Origin: Bog-473 sp036489775
GTDB taxonomy: Bacteria; Actinomycetota; Acidimicrobiia; Acidimicrobiales; RAAP-2
Length of the DNA: 64,000 nucleotides
Direction of reading: 5' to 3'
Assembly (NCBI GenBank): GCA_036489775.1
Contig: DASXFC010000056.1
Location: forward strand, 51,168-115,167
The notes under the pieces were generated by a model. It did not search any database and was not told the origin of the DNA. It was given only the letters and a program-made list of their open reading frames with translations. Of the stretch, positions 49,755 to 57,338 are shown piece after piece; position 1 is the stretch's first letter; each line of letters begins with the position of its first letter. The translations under genes and the position numbers were made by a program.

Positions 49755-49862
49755 ACCCACCCGCCAGGAGGACCAGGGTCTGCTGCTAGTCGCAGATCTG
49801 TTCGAGAGCCAGGCGCACCGCCGCCGCCATTCCTGACCAGAAGCAAGAAATTGAAACTTGTC

Positions 49863-49899
49863 TTGACAGGGTCCAGAACCTAGTCGCATAATAGCGACT
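49863..49899 (+). promoter_or_regulatory. Promoter with overlapping operator for the rep unit
   Basis: TTGACA (49863-49868) and CATAAT (49887-49892) are 18 bp apart. The -10 box sits inside an inverted repeat AGTCGC (49882-49887)/GCGACT (49894-49899). The ATG at 49902 is 9 bp after the -10 box, so the mRNA is probably leaderless and repressible. Confidence 0.6.
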
Positions 49900-49901
49900 C
49901 A

Positions 49902-50336
49902 ATGGCCGAGAGCCCCGATTTCCGCTCCGAGAAGATGGATAGCCCCGAGGGTCGGGGCATTGCCCTCGGCCGCTGGTCCACCTTCTGGTACTCGTTACCG
50001 GACGACGTCCTGGCCGATGCCGACCGGGACAACTCCCGGCGCAGCATCGACGATTACGACGAACTGGTCCGAGATGACATCGCCGAGGCTGTGCTCGAAG
50101 ACGCCGACCTCATCGGCTTCTGGGTGGCCTGGCATCAGGCTGGGGGCTTCGCCCATCTCGAGTCGGGCGGGTGGCACCGGGCCACCATCTTCCGCAAGAT
50201 CAGGAAGTTCCGCGCCCGCTACGGAGCCCACCCCGATGAGTACCGCTTCGAGTGGATCAAACTCGACCTCAAGGAGCGCTGGAGCGATGAGCTCGCCCGC
50301 CGGTTGCGCCCCGCTCCAGACCCGGACGTGGACTGA
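49902..50336 (+). CDS. Small protein upstream of rep (144 aa)
   Basis: The chain includes GIALGRWSTFWYSLPDDVLADADRDNSRRSIDDYDELVRDDIAEAVLEDADLIGFWVAWHQAGGFAHLESGGWHRATIFRKIRKFRARYG. The recurring set of charged helices and a FRKIRKFR basic helix suggests a DNA-binding partner. Similar genes precede rep in actinobacterial integrative elements. It is 9 bp upstream of the rep start and under the same promoter. Confidence 0.6.
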   Translation: MAESPDFRSEKMDSPEGRGIALGRWSTFWYSLPDDVLADADRDNSRRSIDDYDELVRDDIAEAVLEDADLIGFWVAWHQAGGFAHLESGGWHRATIFRKIRKFRARYGAHPDEYRFEWIKLDLKERWSDELARRLRPAPDPDVD

Positions 50337-50345
50337 GCGATTCCC

Positions 50346-51125
50346 ATGCCCCTCCCTGCGCCCACCTCTGTCCCACTAGTCGCAAATCTGCATGTACGGG
50401 ACCAGATGGCGCCGGCAGCCGGGCCGGTGGAGCTGGCTTCGGGCGTCGACGCCCTCTACCTCTCGGGGCACGGCTACCTCTCGACCGCTTTTCTGGCTTC
50501 GCTTGAAGAGCAGCGGGTCTTCGCCGACCAGGTCTCCCTGGCCGTCCCGTTCGAGCTGGGCCGGTGCACCTTCGGCCTGGCCCCCCACGGCTGGGGCAAG
50601 CACCGCTTCTGTCTGGACCACGAATCGGGGCGCATCGGGTTCACCTCGAGCACCAAGCTGCCCTCGGTCCGTATCCAGCCCCGAGCCGAGTTCTTGCATG
50701 CGCTCGGCCTGGTCGGCCCGGTCCGTCACTTCGAAGATCTTTTGCGCCCGGTGGTGGACGGGTTGGGGCTGAGCGTGGCCCGCATCGACCTGTTCTGCGA
50801 CCTGGAGAACATGTTGTTCCAGGGCGACGACCGTCGAGCGTTCCTCTGCCGGGGCGATGTCTGCACCACCTACGAAGCGGACCATGTCTGCACCGGCTTT
50901 TCTTTCGGGTCGAGACGGACGCAGCGCATCAGTGCCCGCATCTACGACAAGACGGCCGAGATGGCAACCAAGGGAAGCGACTGGTGGGAGGTCGTCTGGG
51001 GCGAGCGGCACCACGACGGCGCTCAGGTCTGGCGGGTCGAGTTCGAGATCGGTCGCACCGCTCTCTCGGAGCTCGATCTCTTCTTGCCCGATGCCGTCCT
51101 GGCTGCAGCACCCTCGCTCTGGCGC
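50346..51125 (+). pseudogene. Replication initiator (Rep_trans-like), C-terminally truncated
   Basis: About 260 residues follow the Rep pattern: VDALYLSGHGYLS, VPFELGRCTFGLAPHGWGKHRFCLDHESGRIGF, then LSVARIDLFCDLENMLF, and RISARIYDKTAEMATKGSDWWEVVWGERH with QVWRVEFEIGRTALSELDLFLPDAVLAAAPSLW. This is the rolling-circle type initiator domain. Around 51119-51135 the homology stops in mid-domain and integrase sequence begins in another frame. The frame itself runs on to a stop at 51221. Confidence 0.75.
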
Positions 51126-51126
51126 T

Positions 51127-51397
51127 CCTGCGCTACTCGAACTGGCGCCGGCGCACCTGGCTCCCGGCCGTCGAGGCCGCCGGCTGCACCGGCGCCGGCT
51201 TCCATGATCTGCGCCGACTGAACGCCACCACGCTGGTGGTCGGCGGGATCGACGTGAAGACCGCACAGACCCGTCTCGGCCATGCCGACCCGAGGATGAC
51301 GCTGGCCATCTACGCCTCGGCGCCCGCCTCGGTGGACCGAAAAGCGGCCGACGTCATTGGCGAGCGGTTCTTCGGCACAATCCCCGAAAAGGACTAG
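51127..51397 (+). pseudogene. C-terminal remnant of a tyrosine integrase
   Basis: The remnant reads LLRYSNWRRRTWLPAVEAAG, then FHDLRRLNATTLVVGGIDVKTAQTRLGHADPRMTLAIYA. It keeps HxxR (HDLRR), the LGH His, and the Tyr of AIYA. Roughly 90 of about 400 residues remain; the N-terminal and core-binding parts and the first Arg are gone. It lies 82 bp inside attR, where an integrase of a tRNA-integrating element belongs. It has been fused to rep by a deletion. Confidence 0.85.
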
Positions 51398-51414
51398 GCA
51401 CAGGACTAGGCACC
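51391..51414. repeat. Tandem 12-bp repeat at the integrase stop
   Basis: GGACTAGGCACA and GGACTAGGCACC follow each other directly. The first copy contains the TAG stop of the integrase remnant. A possible binding site for an excisionase or integrase. Confidence 0.5.
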
Positions 51415-51418
51415 AAAG

Positions 51419-51440
51419 TTCCGCGCCATTTGCGCGCCAT
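51419..51440. repeat. Tandem 11-bp repeats, likely arm-type sites (right)
   Basis: TTCCGCGCCAT and TTGCGCGCCAT repeat the unit found at 13432-13461. They lie 39 bp inside the right att core and in the same orientation as the left set. Confidence 0.6.
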
Positions 51441-51479
51441 CCGCTGATACCAGGCCCTGGCGCCTCACCCTGCGAGGCC

Positions 51480-51541
51480 CTCACCAGGACTTGTGTGGTC
51501 GGGCTGCCCGGATTTGAACCGGGGACCTCTGCGTCCCGAAC
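51480..51541. repeat. attR: right copy of the 62-bp tRNA-Pro repeat
   Basis: This copy is identical to 13244-13305 over 62 bp. It supplies the 3' part of the complete tRNA-Pro gene on the minus strand. Together they mark the two ends of an element of about 38 kb. Confidence 0.9.
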
Positions 51542-51573
51542 GCAGCGCGCTAACCAAGCTGCGCCACAGCCCG
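51496..51573 (-). tRNA. tRNA-Pro (anticodon CGG)
   Basis: The cloverleaf is complete on the minus strand. The acceptor stem is CGGGCTG/CAGCCCG, the D-arm GCGC...GCGC, and the anticodon stem CTGCG-TTCGGGA-CGCAG has anticodon CGG. The T-arm is CCCGG-TTCAAAT-CCGGG, followed by an encoded ACCA end. Its 3' half is the crossover target of the integrated element. Confidence 0.95.
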
Positions 51574-51614
51574 TCTGCCGCCCAGAGGAGGCAGGGCCGC
51601 CACTCTACTCTGGC

Positions 51615-52496
51615 CTACCCGGCCGTTTCCCCGCCGGCTTCGGGAGACTGTGCGCCGCTCGGGTGCCCGATCTGGGTGGCCACGACCTGAGCCACCCGTC
51701 GTTTGTCCATCTCCACGACTCTGAGGTCCCAATCGCCGACCTGGACGTGCTCACCCTCGGTCGGGATGTGTCCGAATCGTTCGAAGAGCAACCCGCCGAG
51801 CGTGACGTACTCCCCATCGGGGACTTCCATGCCCAGACGTTCGTTGACGTCGTCGATGTTGGTCTGGCCGTCGATGAGCCAACGGGTGCCGTCGACTCGC
51901 ACCATGGTCGGCTCCTCCTCGCCGTCGAACTCGTCGTGCAGGTCGCCCACCAATGGTTCGAGCAAGTCCTTGACCGTCAGCAGCCCGGCCACCCCGCCGT
52001 ACTCGTCCACCACCACGGCCACGGCCCGCCGGTGCTTGCGCATGTCGGCCAGGGCCTCGAGGACGCCCAGCGACTCGGGGAGCACGTAGGGCTGGCGGAC
52101 CTTGCGCGAGATCTCGAGGGGGCTCGGTGCGGTGGCCTCGCCGGTGGTCGAGCCGTCTTGGCCGGTGCGGAAGATGTCGTTGACGAAGAGGATGCCGATG
52201 AGGTCGTCCAGATCGTCGTGGACCACCGGGAAGCAGCTGTGGCCGCTCTGGCGTACCGCCCGAGCCACATCATCGGCGTGGACCGGAATGGTGAGATACC
52301 GGACGTCGACTCGTGGGGTCATGACCTCACGGACGTCCATGTCCCGGAGATCGCCCAGCGCTTCGAGGATGATGCGCTCCTGCTCCGATGCATTGGCATC
52401 GGGCGACAAGAGGTGGGTCGCCTTTGGTTCAGCGCCCCGTCGCCAGAGCCGCCGCGCCCGGCGGGGCGCCACGGAGGACTGTTCGCGGCTCGACAC
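51615..52496 (-). CDS. CBS-pair plus CorC/HlyC-domain protein
   Basis: The 293-residue protein has RDMDVREVMTPRVDVRYLTIPVHADD, the typical start of the CBS pair after a DUF21 domain. A second CBS repeat (YVLPESLGVLEALADMRKHRRAVAVVVDEYGGVAGLLTVKDLLEPLVGDLHDEFD) follows. The C-terminal CorC_HlyC domain is VRVDGTRWLIDGQTNIDDVNERLG...GEYVTLGGLLFERFGHIPTEGEHV. There is no membrane DUF21 part, so it is the soluble CorC-like form linked to ion (Mg/Co) export or sensing by nucleotide binding. It starts 10 bp downstream of a receiver-domain gene. Confidence 0.88.
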   Translation of the reverse strand: MSSREQSSVAPRRARRLWRRGAEPKATHLLSPDANASEQERIILEALGDLRDMDVREVMTPRVDVRYLTIPVHADDVARAVRQSGHSCFPVVHDDLDDLIGILFVNDIFRTGQDGSTTGEATAPSPLEISRKVRQPYVLPESLGVLEALADMRKHRRAVAVVVDEYGGVAGLLTVKDLLEPLVGDLHDEFDGEEEPTMVRVDGTRWLIDGQTNIDDVNERLGMEVPDGEYVTLGGLLFERFGHIPTEGEHVQVGDWDLRVVEMDKRRVAQVVATQIGHPSGAQSPEAGGETAG

Positions 52497-52506
52497 CTCG
52501 GCGTCG

Positions 52507-52956
52507 CTAGGTCGACGAGGGAGGTGCCTGTAGCTGGGGTCCGGCGCCCACCAGCACGGGCACGGGCGTGTAGGAATCGTCGTGGTACGTGCCCTCGGCG
52601 AGGAGGGCGTGCACGGCCCGGCGCAGGCGCAGCGGGTCGAGCGGCTTGACCAGGAATCCTTCGGCGCCCGAACGCCGGGCCAGGAAGACGTCGGGCCGGC
52701 GGTCGAGCAGCATGAGGACCGGGATGTGCGGCAGGGCGCCGTAAGACTCCTGCAGCCGCAATTCGAGGCAGACGGCCATGCCCCCCATGTTGCCCATCTG
52801 CATGTCCACGATGATCAGGTCCGGTGCCTCGACCGCCTCGGCGATCACCTCGGGACCGGTGCGCATCGATTCCACTGTGACGTCTGGCCCGCTGATCACC
52901 GCCTCAACCTCGCGACGGAGCGTCGGGGCGTCGCTGGCCACCACGATGGTCTGCAC
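52507..52956 (-). CDS. Single receiver-domain response regulator
   Basis: The 149-residue protein is one receiver domain. It has acidic residues after the first strand (ASDAP), the phospho-acceptor Asp in DLIIVDMQMGNMGG, and the conserved Lys in GAEGFLVKPLDPLRL. No output domain follows; the last 30 residues are a Pro-rich tail. No kinase gene is adjacent. It is upstream of the CBS/CorC gene. Confidence 0.82.
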   Translation of the reverse strand: MQTIVVASDAPTLRREVEAVISGPDVTVESMRTGPEVIAEAVEAPDLIIVDMQMGNMGGMAVCLELRLQESYGALPHIPVLMLLDRRPDVFLARRSGAEGFLVKPLDPLRLRRAVHALLAEGTYHDDSYTPVPVLVGAGPQLQAPPSST

Positions 52957-53001
52957 GAAGGCGACACTACCGGAAGGCCGCGCCGTCTCCCCAAAAGCGG
53001 C

Positions 53002-54060
53002 TCAGGCAAAGAGACGCTCGGCCGCCAGTCCCAGCGCCGTCAGCTCGTGCACGTCGTGACCGAACAATGGGATCCGACCCACCGGCGCCGGCGCCACTTG
53101 GGCCACCAAGCTCGAATAGGCCTGCTCTTCGCGCACCGCGACGGTCCGCATGGCGGCCAGGTTGGCCTCCAGGGCGACCAATGGCTCCGGTACCGGGCCC
53201 GCCGGAGGCGTCGAGTCACCGAATGACGGGTGGATGCGGTTGACCACCAGCGCGGCCGGATGGATGTCCCGCTCGAGCAGTCGTTCGGCGAAGAAGCTGG
53301 CCTCGGCAATGGCGTCGGGCCGGGCCGAGGTCACCAGCACGAAGGCGGTCTCGGGGTTGGACAACATTTCGCGCACGGCACCGGCCCGGATACGGAACCC
53401 CTCCTCCATGCCCTCGAAGGCTTGGAAGAAGGCGACGGCATCTTGGACGATCTCGGCCCCGGCCACCTTGGAGATGGTGCGCAGCAGGGCCTGGGTGGCC
53501 ATCCCCACCGCCCGCAACGACATGCGGGTCGGCAGCAGGAGCGCTCGAAACAGCCGGTTCTCCAAGAATCGGGTCAAGCGGCGTGGCGCGTCCAGCAGGT
53601 CGAGGGCATTGCGGGTCGGCGGGGTGTCCACCACCACCACGTCGAAGTCGCCGGAGTCCACCAGCTCGTAAAGCTTCTCCATGGCCATGTACTCCTGGGT
53701 GCCGCTCAGCGCGCCGGCCAGGTTCTGGTACAGCCGGTTGGCCAGGATCCCCTCCGCCTGTTCGGGGGTGCGGGCGTAGCGGTGGACCAGGGCATCGAAG
53801 GTGCCTTTGGTGTCGAGCATCAGGGCGTAGAGATGGCCGGACCATTCGCCGTCCACCTCGGTCGGCGTGTTGACCAGTGACTGCACGCCGAGCGCGTCGG
53901 CCAGGCGGCGGGCCGGATCGACGGTGACGACGCAGGCCCGGCGGCCGGCCTGGGCCGCGGCCAGGGCGAAGGTGGCCGAGACCGTGGTCTTGCCCACACC
54001 ACCCGATCCGCAGCAGACCACGATCGACCGTTGCCGCACCAACTCACTGAGCTCGCTCAC
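53002..54060 (-). CDS. ArsA/Get3-family ATPase, second of a pair
   Basis: The 352-residue protein has a deviant Walker A CGSGGVGKTTVSATFALAAAQAG, switch I VTVDPARRLADALG, and a Walker B/switch II VVVDTPPTRNALDLLDAP. In mycobacteria an equivalent pair (Rv3679/Rv3680) forms a heterodimeric ATPase next to whiB4. The start overlaps the end of the first ATPase gene by 4 bp. Confidence 0.88.
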   Translation of the reverse strand: MSELSELVRQRSIVVCCGSGGVGKTTVSATFALAAAQAGRRACVVTVDPARRLADALGVQSLVNTPTEVDGEWSGHLYALMLDTKGTFDALVHRYARTPEQAEGILANRLYQNLAGALSGTQEYMAMEKLYELVDSGDFDVVVVDTPPTRNALDLLDAPRRLTRFLENRLFRALLLPTRMSLRAVGMATQALLRTISKVAGAEIVQDAVAFFQAFEGMEEGFRIRAGAVREMLSNPETAFVLVTSARPDAIAEASFFAERLLERDIHPAALVVNRIHPSFGDSTPPAGPVPEPLVALEANLAAMRTVAVREEQAYSSLVAQVAPAPVGRIPLFGHDVHELTALGLAAERLFA

Positions 54061-55031
54061 GCGCTGCCCTCCGCCTCGGGCGCCAGCGCGCTGACCGCGT
54101 CGGCCAAGGCGCGGGCGAGCAGGTCGGTCTCATCGGGCCCGATGGTGTCGGCCGTCACCACCGGGACCAGCAGGTGGGGCAGCGGCAGCTCCCGGGCCAG
54201 CCGGGCCACCTGGTCGGCCGTGATGGCGTGGCGCTCGAGTCGGAACTGGCGGGCCTCCTCGAGTGCGTGGAGGTAATCCGGTGCCACCGTCACCCCGCCT
54301 TCGCGGGCCGCCTCGAGCGCCGGGACATCGAGCCCGACCGGGGCCGGATCGCAGGCATTGACGATGACGGGACCGAGTTGGACGCCCGCCTGGTCCTCGA
54401 GGGTGTAGGCCGACTCGATGGCCTCGCTCACCGGCATGTCCTCGGGCAGCGTGACCAGAATCACCCGGCAGCGTTCTGGGTCCGAGAGGAGGTCGACCAC
54501 CTCCTGGGCCTGGGTGCGCAGCGGTCCGCCCCGGGCCGCGTTGACCAGACCGGCGGCCGAGGTCAAGAACGTGATGGCATGGCCGGTGGCCGGCGCGTCC
54601 ACCACGATCAGGTCAGCCATCTGCTCGCGCTCGAGCTGCTTGACCTTGCCCAGGACGAGCACGTCGCGGATGCCCGGGATGGCGGTTGACACCACATCGA
54701 CCACGCCCGAGGTGACCAGTCGCTTGGACACCCGCTTCAGCCCGTGGTCCTCGAGGTACTCGACCAGGGCATCATCGGGGGTGATCCGCCGGGCCCTTAT
54801 CTGACCTCGGTCTCCGTCGGCCGCCTGGAGTTCGAGCTCCTCGTAGCCCAGGTCATGGGGCAGGCCGAAGGCGGCAGTGATGCCCGATTTCCCTTCCAGC
54901 TCCACGATCAGCACTGAGCGTCCGGTGGTCGAAGCCATGCGGGCCAGAGCAGCGCTCATGGTGGTCTTTCCGACCCCACCCTTGCCGGCCACGATCAGGA
55001 CATGGCTCTGTGCGCAGAAGCTCCCCACGTC
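54057..55031 (-). CDS. ArsA/Get3-family ATPase, first of a pair
   Basis: The 324-residue protein has VLIVAGKGGVGKTTMSAALARMA (deviant Walker A with the signature Lys) and a Walker B/switch II DLIVVDAPATGHAITFLTSAAG. It lacks the second Walker repeat of full-length ArsA, so it acts as a dimer, probably with the next gene product. ATG 55031 was chosen over an in-frame ATG at 55082 because it opens directly on MDVGSFCAQSHVLIVAGKGG. It is divergent from whiB, 146 bp away. Confidence 0.87.
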   Translation of the reverse strand, partial: DVGSFCAQSHVLIVAGKGGVGKTTMSAALARMASTTGRSVLIVELEGKSGITAAFGLPHDLGYEELELQAADGDRGQIRARRITPDDALVEYLEDHGLKRVSKRLVTSGVVDVVSTAIPGIRDVLVLGKVKQLEREQMADLIVVDAPATGHAITFLTSAAGLVNAARGGPLRTQAQEVVDLLSDPERCRVILVTLPEDMPVSEAIESAYTLEDQAGVQLGPVIVNACDPAPVGLDVPALEAAREGGVTVAPDYLHALEEARQFRLERHAITADQVARLARELPLPHLLVPVVTADTIGPDETDLLARALADAVSALAPEAEGSA

Positions 55032-55177
55032 CATGTCGCGGCCGAGCGTAGTGGGGCGATCGCCGCCATTCACCGAATGCAATACAAACTCGCAGGTCAG
55101 ACCTCTTGAATGCGAGCGCTTGGCGGCGATAGCTTGACCACACAGGGGGATCTGAGGTGCCCGTTCCGGGGGGTTAC

Positions 55178-55435
55178 ATGCGCCAGGGGTCAGAGCAGTG
55201 GCAAATCAAGGCAGCGTGTCGGGGGCCGCAAGCGGCCGTCTTCTTTCCGCCGTCCCATGCCGAGCGGAAGGAAGAGAAGGCGACCCGCGAGATTCGGGCC
55301 AAGGGCATTTGTCAGCAGTGCCACGTTCGGGGCGACTGCCTGGACTACGCCATTCGGATTCGCGAGCCCCATGGCATCTGGGGCGGGCTCAACGAGGTTG
55401 AGCGCAAGTCGGTGCTGGACCGCCGGGCCAGCTGA
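55178..55435 (+). CDS. WhiB-family iron-sulfur regulator
   Basis: The 85-residue protein has four conserved Cys (C14, then C45-x2-C48-x5-C54) that bind a [4Fe-4S] cluster. The GIWGG turn is at 66-70, before a basic end (NEVERKSVLDRRAS). WhiB proteins bind sigma-A region 4 and respond to oxygen or nitric oxide. ATG 55178 follows GGGGGGTTAC; an upstream in-frame GTG is less likely. Position next to an ArsA-type pair is like that of mycobacterial whiB4. Confidence 0.93.
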   Translation: MRQGSEQWQIKAACRGPQAAVFFPPSHAERKEEKATREIRAKGICQQCHVRGDCLDYAIRIREPHGIWGGLNEVERKSVLDRRAS

Positions 55436-55451
55436 TCGGGGTTTCCGGCCT

Positions 55452-56345
55452 TCAGCTGGTCGGGTCGACACCCATCTTCTGATCAGCCGCCACGACGCCG
55501 CGGGCGCGGCAGACGGCGCCCGGTTTCTCGTCGGTGGCCGAGCAGATGGCCGCCGTGATCTCGTTGGCGGACGTCTCGACGGCCTGGGTGATCGGATTGG
55601 TCGGGTAGGTCAGATCGTTGGCGATGGCAGCCTGGGTCAGTCCGGCCAGGGCTGACGGCGTGTAGCTGGCACCGATCTGAATGAACCGGTTCCCGATGTC
55701 GAGCAGCGGGAAAGTGGTGGGCGACGTGTCGAAGGCGGAGATGGCGGATGCCTCAGTGGCATCCGGTTTCTGCAGACCGACGTAGCGGGCACCGGTGGGG
55801 TCGACCGAGCCGTAGCGTTCGACCGTCCGCAGCGAGATCCACCGGCTCGAGTAGCTCGAGTCCCAGAAGGTGAAGCTCGACAGGTTCGAGAAGACCTCGG
55901 TGGCACTGGACTGGACCAAGCCGAGCTGGCCGAACGAGCCGAAGCGCGACAGCGCCACGATGAGTGGCCAACGTTGGGCCGCCGCGTAGGGGTCGAACTC
56001 GGCGCCATAGAAGAACACCACCGGGCGGACGCCGTCCGCTTTGGTGACGGTCCACGCCGCTCCCGACTTCACCGAGTGGGGCGCCGTGACCGGATAGGTC
56101 GGTGAGGTGACGCCGACGCTGTTGGAAACGCTGGAGGGGATCTGGGCCAACGACGACACCAGCGACCCGGGCGCGGCACTGAAGGACTCGCTGCTGCCGG
56201 AGTTCTGTGGCGTCGAATCGTGCCGGATGAGGATCAGGGCACCGAGGAGGATGAGCGCGACCACGACCAGACCGAGGGCCACGTAGAGCCGTCGGATCTG
56301 GTGGATGGGTGGGACGGCCTCACCCTGGGGGGGACGCTCGTGCAT
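55452..56345 (-). CDS. DUF929-like membrane-anchored protein
   Basis: The 297-residue protein has one N-terminal transmembrane segment (LYVALGLVVVALILLGALILI). A low-complexity Ser-rich linker and then a thioredoxin-like part follow: RPVVFFYGAEFDPYAAAQRWPLIVALSRFGSFGQLGLVQSS. The usual CxxC is replaced by GAEFDPY, so a redox role is unlikely. The end has two Cys (AAICSATDEKPGAVCRA) that may form a disulfide. ATG 56345 is preferred. It is convergent with whiB. Confidence 0.75.
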   Translation of the reverse strand: MHERPPQGEAVPPIHQIRRLYVALGLVVVALILLGALILIRHDSTPQNSGSSESFSAAPGSLVSSLAQIPSSVSNSVGVTSPTYPVTAPHSVKSGAAWTVTKADGVRPVVFFYGAEFDPYAAAQRWPLIVALSRFGSFGQLGLVQSSATEVFSNLSSFTFWDSSYSSRWISLRTVERYGSVDPTGARYVGLQKPDATEASAISAFDTSPTTFPLLDIGNRFIQIGASYTPSALAGLTQAAIANDLTYPTNPITQAVETSANEITAAICSATDEKPGAVCRARGVVAADQKMGVDPTS

Positions 56346-56417
56346 CGGGTCGCTCAGGTTAGTCAAGGGGTCGTGCCGTCCTGGGGGTCGCCCCACCCCG
56401 CCCGGTAGCCTCCCCTC

Positions 56418-57338
56418 GTGGCATCGAGACCTGATCCCTCGACCGTTCCGCTCCGGCCGGCTGCCACGGTCATGCTGGTCCGCGACGCGGCGGAAGGTCC
56501 CCAGGCCGGCAATCTCGAGGTGTTGATGGTGCGCCGCAACCTCAACTCGGACTTTGTGGGTGGCGCCTACGTGTTTCCGGGCGGGGCGGTCGATCTGGCC
56601 GACGGCGGCCGGGAGGCTGAGACCTTTTGCGATGGCCGAAGTGACACCGAGGCCAGCACGCTGCTCGGGGTCGCCTCAGGTGGCCTGGCCTATTGGGTGG
56701 CCGTCGTGCGCGAGACCCTCGAGGAGGCCGGTCTGCTGCTGGCCGATCGCCCTCGCGGCCCCGCCCTGCTGGCCGGGGACCCCGAGGAGGAAGCCCGCTT
56801 CGTGGCAGCCCGGGCCGCCGTCAACGGCGGCACCTTGCGCTTCCTCGATCTCTGCCGGGACCAGGGTCTGCAGCTGGCGGTGGGGGACATTCACTACTTC
56901 GCCCACTGGATCACCCCGTTGGGGGCACCGCGGCGCTACGACACCCGTTTCTTCGTGGCCGCGGCCCCGCCCGGCCAGCAGGCCGCGCACGACGCCGGCG
57001 AGACGATTGCCGACGTCTGGATCTCGCCCCAGGACGCGCTGGCTCGGCACCGGGCCGGGGAGATCGAGATCATCTTCCCCACCATTCGCAACCTGCAGGC
57101 CATCGGACGGTTCGAGACCAGTACCGAACTGCTCGAGACGGCCGCCCGGGCCTCGAGCAGCGTGCCGGCCATCGAACCCCGGGTGATCGCCGATGGCAAC
57201 GGGATGCGCATCGTCCTGCCCGGCGATGAAACACCGGCGCCGGCCACTACACCCGAGGGCAAACCGCCTAAGGACTTCAACGAAGCGGTGCGCGCCGTCT
57301 CGATGCAGGCCAACCTCGAGGGCCTGTCGCCGGAGTGA
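56418..57338 (+). CDS. NUDIX hydrolase
   Basis: The 306-residue protein has AATVMLVRDA, VLMVRRNLNSDFVGGAYVFPGGAVD and VRETLEEAGLLL, the split NUDIX box with REx2EE and a long insert of about 45 residues. This layout is typical of NUDT19-like CoA-diphosphate hydrolases, although a different substrate is possible. The end (PKDFNEAVRAVSMQANLEGL) is helical. The start is GTG 56418. Its TGA overlaps the next start (GTGA). Confidence 0.87.
   Translation: MASRPDPSTVPLRPAATVMLVRDAAEGPQAGNLEVLMVRRNLNSDFVGGAYVFPGGAVDLADGGREAETFCDGRSDTEASTLLGVASGGLAYWVAVVRETLEEAGLLLADRPRGPALLAGDPEEEARFVAARAAVNGGTLRFLDLCRDQGLQLAVGDIHYFAHWITPLGAPRRYDTRFFVAAAPPGQQAAHDAGETIADVWISPQDALARHRAGEIEIIFPTIRNLQAIGRFETSTELLETAARASSSVPAIEPRVIADGNGMRIVLPGDETPAPATTPEGKPPKDFNEAVRAVSMQANLEGLSPE

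Noticed and set aside
51357..52649. Long + strand frame across tRNA-Pro and the CBS gene
   Set aside because: It runs through the tRNA and is antisense to an intact CBS/CorC gene.
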